DNA from: JBKPNZ01 sp046732895
GTDB taxonomy: Bacteria; Actinomycetota; Thermoleophilia; Solirubrobacterales; 70-9
Direction of reading: 5' to 3'
Assembly (NCBI GenBank): GCA_046732895.1
Contig: JBKPNZ010000057.1
Span: forward strand, 1 to 30,462
Length of the DNA: 30,462 nt
Shown here piece after piece: positions 1 through 6,118 of this stretch. The notes under the pieces are model-generated. The model was not told the DNA's origin, made no database searches, and worked only from the letters and a program-made list of their open reading frames with translations. How positions within the stretch are numbered: the stretch's first letter is position 1; every line of letters starts with the position of its first letter. Made by a program: the position numbers and the translations under genes.

Positions 1-879
1 ACTCCCCTCCCGATCGCTGCCGGTGATGACCCCGACGGGGTCGCGATCGGCCGCTTCAGCGGCGACCGGCGGCGCGATATCGCGGTCTCCGCCTACATGG
101 ACAACGAGATCTCGCTCCTCTACCGGAAGAAGGGCGGCACCTTCAAGCACGGGCCGACGCTGAAGGCGACGGCCGGGCCCACCCTGCTCGCCGGCGCGGA
201 CCTGAACCGCGACGGCCGCACGGATCTCGTGAGCTTGAACTACGGGGACAGCTCCGCGGCGATCTCCGTCTGGCTGCAGCGGAGCGCAGGCGGCTTCGGC
301 GCCCGACGCGATTACCCGGCCCCCGGCTCGAGCTTCCGCGGGCTCGCCGTCGGTCGCCTCAACGCCGACGCTCGGCCCGACGTGGCCGTCCTCAGCTACG
401 AGGACGACATCGCGGTTCGCCTCACCAAGAGGAACGGCACCCTCGGCCCGAAGAGGGTCACCCGGAATCCGGGTACCGCCGGCTATGCCGATCTGGCCCT
501 CGCGGACTTCAATCGCGACGGGAAGGGAGACCTGGTGGCGGGCGATTTGACAAACGCGCTGCACGTCCGGATCGGGAAGGGCAACGGGCGCTTCCGAGAT
601 GACAAAGAGATCCCCCTCGCGAGCGCCGAGCCGGCGGCCGTCGCTTCCGGCGACTTCAACCGGGACGGCAAGGCCGACATCGGGATCGCGAGCTACTCGC
701 CGGCGCGCGTCGTCATGGTGCCCGGCAAGGGCAACGGCAAATTCGGCCCTGAGAGCACGCCCTATCCCGCTGGGAGCAACGGCTTCTGGCTCGGCGCCGC
801 GCGGCTCAACCCCGACAAGGGGCTCGATCTCGTGTTCGGCGGGCGCACCACGCTGGATGTCTTCCTGAACGTGCCGTAG
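1..879 (+). CDS. FG-GAP/VCBS repeat protein, 5' end outside window
   Basis: The frame is open from base 1, so the ATG at 97 is internal and the true start lies upstream. The protein is a series of beta-propeller FG-GAP/VCBS repeats, each with a calcium-binding loop such as DLNRDGRTDLV, DFNRDGKGDLV and DFNRDGKADIG, spaced about 45 to 50 residues. Further repeats are more degenerate (RLNADARPDV near the middle, RLNPDKGLDLV at the end). Proteins of this family are secreted or surface-bound and fold as integrin-like propellers; ligand or enzymatic function cannot be told from the repeats. It ends at a TAG followed by a GC-rich hairpin and is convergent with the next gene. A signal peptide would be outside the window. 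The family call is firm; the role is unknown. Confidence 0.85.
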   Translation, partial: TPLPIAAGDDPDGVAIGRFSGDRRRDIAVSAYMDNEISLLYRKKGGTFKHGPTLKATAGPTLLAGADLNRDGRTDLVSLNYGDSSAAISVWLQRSAGGFGARRDYPAPGSSFRGLAVGRLNADARPDVAVLSYEDDIAVRLTKRNGTLGPKRVTRNPGTAGYADLALADFNRDGKGDLVAGDLTNALHVRIGKGNGRFRDDKEIPLASAEPAAVASGDFNRDGKADIGIASYSPARVVMVPGKGNGKFGPESTPYPAGSNGFWLGAARLNPDKGLDLVFGGRTTLDVFLNVP

Positions 880-891
880 GGATCCGCCGGA

Positions 892-921
892 CCGCGGGCG
901 GAGTGGGTATGCCGCCCGCGG
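892..921. terminator. Perfect 10-bp inverted repeat between convergent genes
   Basis: The arms CCGCGGGCGG (892-901) and CCGCCCGCGG (912-921) are exact reverse complements around a 10-nt loop. The hairpin lies 13 bp past the stop of the FG-GAP gene and before the 3' end of the minus-strand secreted protein, so it could end transcription from both sides. There is no T-tract, which is common in high-GC actinobacteria. Confidence 0.55.
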
Positions 922-985
922 CTGGAGCCATCCGCTTTGCATGGAAGCGGACGACTTTCGCGTGACTTCCGGGTGGGCCGGACCG

Positions 986-1525
986 CTACGGGGCGCGGTA
1001 AGCCCACGTCCCGTAGGTATACGCGCGCGCGCTCGTCATGGCCGCCGAGTCTCCAAAGACCACGAAGCCGTTCTTGCTCGGGGCGCCGCTGATAGCGCCG
1101 CCACTGACCGAATCCAGATTCGCGACCGAGGAGTTCTGATACAGGCAGACCTTGCCGCGCGGCGCGGTTGGCTTCTCGATCGTGCCGGTGCAGCTGACGT
1201 CCTCGTCGCCGTTGATATCTGGTGACGGTGCGAAGTTCACCATGCTGTCGGTCAGCTTCTCCGGCGCCGCCGCGGGCAAATTCACGGCGTCCCAGCAGTA
1301 GGCCGAGAGCAGGCCCGGGCCTGCGTTGTCGAGCTGCTCGTTCGAGTCGTTGCAGGCAAATACTCCGCGCACCGTCTTGCCCGACGGAATCGTGGCCTTG
1401 TAGGCCTTTCCCCCGTCGCCGTCGATCGTGCCGGCGGCATAGGCACCGCCGCTGGCTATGGCCACGAACAGCGCCAGCGTTGAGACCATGTTCGCGTAGG
1501 TCAGACGCGATCGAATCCTGTCCAT
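986..1525 (-). CDS. Small secreted protein of unknown function
   Basis: The 179-aa product begins MDRIRSRLTYANMVSTLALF and then has a hydrophobic stretch ending GGAYA/AG, a good signal peptide with cleavage near residue 30. This N-terminal style is recurrent in secreted proteins of Solirubrobacterales, by family memory. The mature part has paired cysteines (VFACND, AYCWDA, VSCTG, KVCLY) that could form two disulfides, and no domain I recognise. The ATG is preceded by AAGGAGGGG about 6 nt upstream, a strong ribosome binding site that fixes the start. It is convergent with the FG-GAP gene and has no operon partner. Secretion is well supported; function is not known. Confidence 0.8.
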   Translation of the reverse strand: MDRIRSRLTYANMVSTLALFVAIASGGAYAAGTIDGDGGKAYKATIPSGKTVRGVFACNDSNEQLDNAGPGLLSAYCWDAVNLPAAAPEKLTDSMVNFAPSPDINGDEDVSCTGTIEKPTAPRGKVCLYQNSSVANLDSVSGGAISGAPSKNGFVVFGDSAAMTSARAYTYGTWAYRAP

Positions 1526-1632
1526 GCGTGCCCCTCCTTGGCCGTCCTTGTCTCGCTCATCCTATGCCGAGCTTGGCGCCGTCTTCAAGGCACTCCACGA
1601 AGGGCTCCGCTGTGATGCGGGAAGTGCTGCTC

Positions 1633-1728
1633 CGGACGAGAAGCGGGCACCTCGGATGATGGGGAAGCTCGGCACCGCCCGAGATAACTCTGTCGGACAG
1701 TCGGGGACAGGGACCGTCCCATCCGTGC
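1633..1728. repeat. 96-bp dispersed repeat, copy 1
   Basis: This segment, running from CGGACGAGAAGCGGGCAC to GTCCCATCCGTGC, is nearly identical to 3608-3704 in the same orientation, with a few substitutions and a 1-bp indel. The right part contains GGGAC...GTCCC inverted arms that could fold as a small hairpin. It has no coding potential. It resembles an intergenic palindromic (REP-like) element, but no partner transposase is in the window. Confidence 0.85.
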
Positions 1729-2108
1729 TCGTCGAGCTCCACCTCTGCCGGCAGGCCTTCACGGATGGCTTTGACGAGCACAGCACCGGCCCGGACCCCT
1801 CCTGAGCCGCTCATGAGGGGCATTCCTTTTCCTCACGGCGAGCCACCCGGCGGTATGCAGGAGTCGCCAACCCCTGCGCCGACCCTCCCCCTAGGCGCTT
1901 GACCGGAACCCAGGTCGGTGAGAGTGTGGGCTTCCGAGGGGATTTCAGGCGGCGACAACGCTTTCTGGACAGACAACGGGTTTGTGCGTGACGACAACGG
2001 CGTTGTCTCGTACTGGGCATGGACTGTTAACGAGGCGGGCGGCACCGATATACACCCCAACAAAGCCAGTTCCAGACCGTTTGCGTAACTCACCCGTCGG
2101 CCTGACTC

Positions 2109-2138
2109 GCCCTCGAAGCCGCTGGCCTTGAGGGGTAG
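2109..2138 (+). pseudogene. 3' remnant of a SnoaL-like gene
   Basis: Reading in frame gives ALEAAGLEG and TAG, followed after three bases by ATG of the next SnoaL gene. The same ending and the same TAG-NCG-ATG junction occur at 3125-3160, between another remnant and the next intact SnoaL gene. Only about ten codons are recognisable, so it is read as the scar of a lost upstream copy in a tandem array. Confidence 0.5.
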
Positions 2139-2141
2139 ACG

Positions 2142-3038
2142 ATGTCCGTGGAGAACGTCGAGATCGTGCGGCGCTTCTACGACGCCTGGGCGCGGAACGA
2201 GCTTCCTGGACCGATCGAGCTGATGGACCCGGAGATCGAGTACGTGAATCCCCCCAGGGCGGTGGAGCCGGGAACCCGACGCGGCCTCACCGCGTTCAGC
2301 GGAGCCGTTGAAAAGGCCTTCGAGGGCTTGGAGACCTGGCAGATCGAGCTGGAGCAGTTGAGGCCGGTGGGAGATCAGGTGGCGGTGGTCGTGCGGTACC
2401 GGGCACGCTGGCGAGAAAGCGGCGTCCAAGTGGAGGTCCGGGAGTCGGCCTTGTGGACTGTGCGCGACGGCAAGGTCACGCAATACGCCTGGTTTCATGA
2501 ACCGGCAGACGCCCTCGAAGCCGCGGGCTGCGGGAGTAACGCAGAAGTAGCGCGTTGGACGAGACGCGGCCGAATCGCCACCGTGTCCCCGTTTGCTGGA
2601 TACTCAACCCCGATGATTTCCATCGTGGCCGTTGGAACCGACGGATCGGAAACGGCAGGCGAGGCCGTCAGGGAGGCGGCCGAAATCGCGCGACGCTTTG
2701 GGGCCAAGCTGGTGCTCCTGAGCGCCTTCGAGCGCTCGAAGGGCTCGTCCGCAGCCAGGCCCCAGAACGTCGAGCTGCAGTGGATCTCGAACTCGTCGGC
2801 CAGAGTGAGATCGATCCTCGAGCGCATCGAGGAGAACCTGGGCAAGGATGGAATTGACTGCGAGACCCGCGCCGACGAGGGCGATGCGGGCGAGGTACTC
2901 GTGCGGCTGGCCGAGGAATGCGGGGCCGATCTTCTGGTGATCGGCAACAAGGGGATGAAGCGCCGGCTGCTAGGCAGCGTCCCGAACACGGTCACGCACA
3001 ACGCGGGCTGCTCGGTTCTGGTGGTCAAGACCACATAG
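2142..3038 (+). CDS. SnoaL-like domain fused in frame to universal stress protein
   Basis: The 298-aa frame has two parts. Residues 1-128 are a SnoaL-like (NTF2 superfamily) fold starting MSVENVEIVRRFYDAWARNE and ending ADALEAAG; such small alpha/beta cones bind or turn over small hydrophobic substrates, but many are uncharacterised. Residues 158-298 are a UspA domain beginning MISIVAVGTDGSETA with the ATP-loop signature IGNKGMKRRLLGSVPNTV. Sister SnoaL genes stop right after ALEAAGLRE. Here the end reads GCC GCG GGC TGC GGG AGT AAC; restoring one C gives GCC GCC GGG CTG CGG GAG TAA, a normal stop at 2537-2539. The fusion therefore looks like a one-base deletion that joined two genes; the stress protein alone would start at ATG 2613 (141 aa). 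Whether the fusion is made, or is an assembly error, is open. Confidence 0.75.
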   Translation: MSVENVEIVRRFYDAWARNELPGPIELMDPEIEYVNPPRAVEPGTRRGLTAFSGAVEKAFEGLETWQIELEQLRPVGDQVAVVVRYRARWRESGVQVEVRESALWTVRDGKVTQYAWFHEPADALEAAGCGSNAEVARWTRRGRIATVSPFAGYSTPMISIVAVGTDGSETAGEAVREAAEIARRFGAKLVLLSAFERSKGSSAARPQNVELQWISNSSARVRSILERIEENLGKDGIDCETRADEGDAGEVLVRLAEECGADLLVIGNKGMKRRLLGSVPNTVTHNAGCSVLVVKTT

Positions 3039-3040
3039 AC

Positions 3041-3154
3041 ACCCTGGCCCCCTCTGAGCTCGGCGCGATGTTGACCGTTCGGGATAGCCGGATCGCGGCC
3101 TGGCAAGTACGAGACGGCGAGCAGGCCCTCGAAGCCGCCGGCCTGTCGGAGTAG
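3041..3154 (+). pseudogene. C-terminal fragment of a SnoaL-like gene
   Basis: In frame this reads AMLTVRDSRIAAWQVRDGEQ followed by ALEAAGLSE and TAG, which is the last third of a SnoaL-like protein: the final beta strands and the conserved tail. The first two thirds are missing, and the upstream gene ends only a few bases before. The ATG at 3068 could start a 28-residue peptide, but it has no ribosome binding site and would not fold as a domain. It is best read as a deletion remnant in the tandem array. Confidence 0.7.
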
Positions 3155-3157
3155 GCG

Positions 3158-3601
3158 ATGTCGGAGGAGAACGTGGAGATCGTGCGGGATGCCTTCGAAG
3201 TGATCTACGGCTCGACGAGCCGGCCGACGGCGACCGGAGCCTCCATGCGACGGGACCGGAAGCGAGCGGCAGAACTGCTCGATCCGAACGTTGAAGTGCA
3301 CGGGACGATCGGTGGCCTTTGGGAGGGCCGGGTCGCTCGCGGTCTTCCTGAGATGCTCAACTCGTTTGAGGCTGAGGACCTCGAAGCTTGGGAAGAGCGT
3401 CAGCTCGACCCGCAGAGGTTCCTTCACGTCAACGATCTTGTCGTCGTGCTCATGCACGAGTACCGGCGCGGCAGGGGCAGTGGCATCGAAGTCGAGACCG
3501 ATACTGCGGTTGTCTTCACCGTGCGGGAGGGACGGGTGATACGGATCCAGCCGTACATGGATCAGGCCGCAGCCCTCGAAGCCGCCGGGCTGCGGGAGTA
3601 G
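3158..3601 (+). CDS. SnoaL-like (NTF2 superfamily) protein
   Basis: This 147-aa protein starts MSEENVEIVRDAFEVI and ends ALEAAGLRE, the hallmark ends of a SnoaL-like subfamily that is heavily expanded in Thermoleophilia. The middle shows the usual strand pattern (ELLDPNVEVHGTIGGLW, LVVVLMHEYRRGRGSG, AVVFTVREGRVIRIQPY). The ATG follows the TAG of the preceding remnant by three bases, with GGAGTAGGCG upstream acting as ribosome binding site. The fold could be a hydrolase, isomerase or binding protein; no substrate can be assigned. An insertion of about 15 residues after position 17 (GSTSRPTATGASMRRDRK) is not present in the sister copy at 2142. It is the only apparently intact single-domain member of the array. 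Confidence 0.8.
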   Translation: MSEENVEIVRDAFEVIYGSTSRPTATGASMRRDRKRAAELLDPNVEVHGTIGGLWEGRVARGLPEMLNSFEAEDLEAWEERQLDPQRFLHVNDLVVVLMHEYRRGRGSGIEVETDTAVVFTVREGRVIRIQPYMDQAAALEAAGLRE

Positions 3602-3607
3602 TCGCTT

Positions 3608-3704
3608 CGGACGAAAAGCGGGCACCTCGGATGATGGGGAAGCTCGGCACCGCCCGAGCTAACTCTGCGGGACAGTCGTGGGACAGGGCCCGTCCCATCC
3701 GTGC
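3608..3704. repeat. 97-bp dispersed repeat, copy 2
   Basis: This is the second copy of the repeat at 1633-1728, in the same orientation. It starts 6 bp after the SnoaL stop codon. The GGGACAGGGCCCGTCCCA core gives a tighter palindrome here than in copy 1: TGGGAC and GTCCCA are perfect 6-bp arms. Both copies bracket the SnoaL/Usp patch. Confidence 0.85.
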
Positions 3705-3776
3705 GGCTCTTGGCGGTCCTCAGCGGTCCGAAAACCGCAGCAACGAGCCAGGTAGCCGATTCTCAGGCACGACCCT

Positions 3777-4175
3777 TCAGATGTAATACATCTGGGAGCC
3801 GGCTTCCTCGGCTTCGCGGCGCGCGATGTCGGCGATCGTCGTTCCCCTGAATACGCCCCGCAGGGACTCCACGCCCTCGGCCCAGATACCGCCTGCCTCC
3901 TTGCCCTCCTCGCCCAGCCGGCCGTCGAGTGATTGGACAACCTCGAGAACCGTGATCTGCTCGGGCGGGCGACCGAGTGTGTAGCCGCCCTTGACTCCAC
4001 GCTGGCTTTGAAGCAGGCCGTCGCGGCGGAGGGTCGAGAAGAGCTGTTCGAGGAACTGGACGGGCATCTCGCGGCGCTCGGCGATCTGCGCGATGGGGAC
4101 GGGGCGGTCACCCGAGCGAGCAAGTTCCGCCAGGGCCACCACGGCGTAGCGCGACTTGGAGGTCACCGAGATCAC
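3777..4175 (-). CDS. Rrf2 family transcriptional regulator
   Basis: From the GTG at 4175 the product is 132 aa, starting MISVTSKSRYAVVALAELAR. Rrf2 proteins are dimeric winged-helix repressors. The helix-turn-helix covers about residues 24-60 (IAQIAERREMPVQFLEQLFS), followed by the family signature LLQSQRGVKGGYTLGRPPEQIT in the wing. There are no cysteines, so it cannot carry the [2Fe-2S] cluster of IscR or NsrR; it is closer to CymR-like members that sense through a partner protein or small molecule. The frame stays open upstream to 4556 but that part is a shadow of the divergent gene. No sulfur or Fe-S genes are adjacent, so its targets are unknown. A 12-bp palindrome lies in the divergent promoter region. 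Confidence 0.85.
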   Translation of the reverse strand: MISVTSKSRYAVVALAELARSGDRPVPIAQIAERREMPVQFLEQLFSTLRRDGLLQSQRGVKGGYTLGRPPEQITVLEVVQSLDGRLGEEGKEAGGIWAEGVESLRGVFRGTTIADIARREAEEAGSQMYYI

Positions 4176-4266
4176 TTCGCAGAGGGTCTCAGAAAAACGA
4201 CGCACATAGCGATAGCTGGAGCGCACCTGCCTCGACCGGCGGCTAGGATGCCCACACCGACCGGCA

Positions 4267-4278
4267 CCGACCGGTCGG
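4267..4278. promoter_or_regulatory. Palindromic operator candidate between divergent regulators
   Basis: CCGACCGGTCGG is a perfect 12-bp palindrome. Two further CGACCGGC copies lie 10 and 35 bp to its left (4258 and 4233), and a possible minus-10 box TAGGAT sits at 4244-4249. The cluster lies in the 148-bp region between the Rrf2 gene and the receiver-LuxR gene. Rrf2 dimers commonly bind palindromes in their own promoter, so autoregulation is a reasonable guess. Confidence 0.4.
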
Positions 4279-4323
4279 ATTGTCTTTCGGGGCCAAACCA
4301 GTCCCGCTCGGGGGCAACGAGAA

Positions 4324-4950
4324 GTGAGTGACGAGCGACGCTGCCTGGTGATCGATGGCCACCCCGTGGTCCGCCTCGGCGTGCAGCGATTGCTCGAGGA
4401 TCGGTATGAGATCGAGGAGGCCGAGGACGGCTCCTCGGGTCTGGAGATGGTCACTGACGTCGGCGATTTCGATGTCGCGATCGTCGACATCGCACGGCGC
4501 GGTGACGCAGACGGTGAGCAGCTCTCGGGGACTGCTGCGATCCGCGCGCTCCACAAGGCTCAGCCCGGCCTCGGCATCGTCGCCCACGGCTCGCGTCCCG
4601 AGCGCCACGCTGCGACCGAGGCCATGGATGCCGGCGCCACCGCCTACGTCGCGAAGAGCTCGCCGGCCGACGCCCTGACGCGAGCGGTCGAGGCCGCCGC
4701 GGAGGCCGAAACATTCGTCGATCCGGCAGCTCGCCGCGGGAACGGCTCGGCGCGCCCGGCGCTGACCCGGCGCCAGCGCCAGATCCTGCAGATGATCGCC
4801 GACGGCCACTCGACCTCGGTGGCGGCGCGGCGCCTGGGCCTGAGCGCCGAGACGGTCCGCACTCATACCAAGGCTGTCCTCGCCCGGCTTGGCGCCCGTG
4901 ACCGCGCACATGCCGTGGCGATCGGGCTGCGGAACTCGTTGATCGACTAG
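4324..4950 (+). CDS. LuxR-family response regulator with atypical receiver
   Basis: The 208-aa protein has a receiver domain at residues 6-125 and a LuxR HTH at 146-205 (LTRRQRQILQMIADGHSTSV to VRTHTKAVLARLGARDRAHA). The receiver keeps the phosphoacceptor-like D55 (VAIVDIA) and K111 (YVAKSS). The second residue of the usual acidic pair is glycine (IDGHP, D11-G12), and the conserved Thr/Ser of strand 4 appears to be alanine (GIVAHGS). These changes weaken magnesium binding and signalling in other receivers, so this may be a pseudo-receiver. The GTG start at 4324 is preceded only by a weak GAGAA. No histidine kinase is adjacent. It is divergent from the Rrf2 gene and convergent with the HD-LuxR gene, ending 2 bp from it. 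Confidence 0.85.
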   Translation: MSDERRCLVIDGHPVVRLGVQRLLEDRYEIEEAEDGSSGLEMVTDVGDFDVAIVDIARRGDADGEQLSGTAAIRALHKAQPGLGIVAHGSRPERHAATEAMDAGATAYVAKSSPADALTRAVEAAAEAETFVDPAARRGNGSARPALTRRQRQILQMIADGHSTSVAARRLGLSAETVRTHTKAVLARLGARDRAHAVAIGLRNSLID

Positions 4951-4952
4951 CC

Positions 4953-6023
4953 CTAGATCCAGCCGCGGTCGCGCGCGATCAGGACGGCCTGGGCACGGTC
5001 GACGGCGCCGATCTTGCGATAGACGTTGTGGAGGTGGGTGCGGATCGTGCTCACCGACAGCGAGAGCTCCTGCGCGATCTGCTTGTAGACCTTGCCCTCC
5101 GCGAGGCCGCGCAGCGCGTCGATCTCGCGGCCCGAGAGCGGGCACGGATCGGCGCTTCGGCGGCGACTCTCGCCCACGTAGGGGAACTCATAGATCAGCG
5201 CTCGCAGGCGCTCGGACCCGATCTCGAGGCTGTCCGCCGCTCTGACGAGAGCATCGCCCGGAACCGGGTCGCCGGCGACGTAGTGGACGATTCCGTCGGC
5301 GAGCCGGATCGCGGCGGCATGCCCTGCGGCTTCGCTCGAGTGATGGCGCTCGACCGCAGCGGCGATCTCGGGGCGCAGGCCCCAGCGGCGGATGAGGACC
5401 GCGCCGACAAGAGCGTGGTCGATCCCGAGATCGCGACGCTCGCGACGCGCGCGGTCGTCGGGGCTCTCGTCGTGGGGTCGGTACTGGTACTCGTCGCCGT
5501 AGAGCTCGCCGAGGACCAGGCTGCCGACATCGTGGAGCAGCGCGCCGACCGCCAGCTCGTCGCGCTTGCCGAGCTGGGCGACGTCGGCGATTCGGTCGGT
5601 GGCCTGCCGGACGGCGACGGCATGGCGGCGAAAGAGCTCGTGGCGATCGGCCCACCTGCCCGGATCGTCGAAGACGTCATAGGTGTCGAGACCAGCGGCC
5701 AGCACGCGCACGCCGGTCGGCGTAAGTGCGTCGACCGCCTCGCGTACACCCCCGACCCTGGCGGATGGCCCATCGCCGTTGTTGGCGGCGCGCATCACCG
5801 CGATTGCGAGCGCTGCATCGGATTCGACGGCCTCGGCCACCTCGCCCGGCGAGGCAGCCTCGCCCTCGGCGAGCTGAAGCAGGCGCCGGCGTGCCTCGGC
5901 GAGCGCCGGCATCCGCGTCACCTTCTCGAATGCGGCGGCCAGGCGGGCGCCCCCGGTGCCCATTGGGCGGCCGGTGCGGGCCTTGCCTGATCCGGCTCCA
6001 AGCGTTGGAGCGGTGTCACTCAT
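4953..6023 (-). CDS. HDOD/HD-domain protein fused to LuxR HTH
   Basis: The 356-aa protein has an HDOD-type domain at about residues 28-255 and a LuxR HTH at 294-355 (LSGREIDALRGLAEGKVYKQ, STIRTHLHNVYRKIGAVDRA). HDOD domains are usually degenerate HD-hydrolase relatives that act in signalling. Here the HD metal ligands seem present: H134, H164-D165 (ALLHDVG), H203, H227/H228 and D243, so hydrolysis of a nucleotide or phosphate substrate is possible. The architecture suggests a one-component regulator whose DNA binding is controlled by the HD domain. The ATG at 6023 is used because it starts MSDTAPTLG at the open edge of the frame. It lies 95 bp downstream of the gltX stop on the same strand. 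The substrate and targets are unknown. Confidence 0.85.
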   Translation of the reverse strand: MSDTAPTLGAGSGKARTGRPMGTGGARLAAAFEKVTRMPALAEARRRLLQLAEGEAASPGEVAEAVESDAALAIAVMRAANNGDGPSARVGGVREAVDALTPTGVRVLAAGLDTYDVFDDPGRWADRHELFRRHAVAVRQATDRIADVAQLGKRDELAVGALLHDVGSLVLGELYGDEYQYRPHDESPDDRARRERRDLGIDHALVGAVLIRRWGLRPEIAAAVERHHSSEAAGHAAAIRLADGIVHYVAGDPVPGDALVRAADSLEIGSERLRALIYEFPYVGESRRRSADPCPLSGREIDALRGLAEGKVYKQIAQELSLSVSTIRTHLHNVYRKIGAVDRAQAVLIARDRGWI

Positions 6024-6118
6024 TGGTCGTTAACCCATCCATCCGTGCATGTACGCCGGGGGCACGTCCTTGCTCCCGGAATCTCCAACTCCTACATCGG
6101 CAACAACCGCCTGGTTAC

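Larger units (their letters stand above)
1526..2141. other. 616-bp gene-free stretch with repeat and gene remnants
   Basis: No convincing gene is present. Small frames on both strands here are short and lack ribosome binding sites. The stretch holds the first copy of a 96-bp repeat (1633-1728) and, at its right end, a short SnoaL 3' remnant (2109-2138). Base composition around 1940-2090 is lower in GC than in the flanking genes. Together this looks like an eroded intergenic or insertion-prone site. Confidence 0.6.

Noticed and set aside
2495..3625. 376-aa minus-strand open frame
   Set aside because: Antisense to the SnoaL and stress-protein genes; no recognisable domain.
5028..5990. 320-aa plus-strand open frame
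   Set aside because: Antisense to the HD-LuxR gene, whose HD and HTH motifs are convincing.
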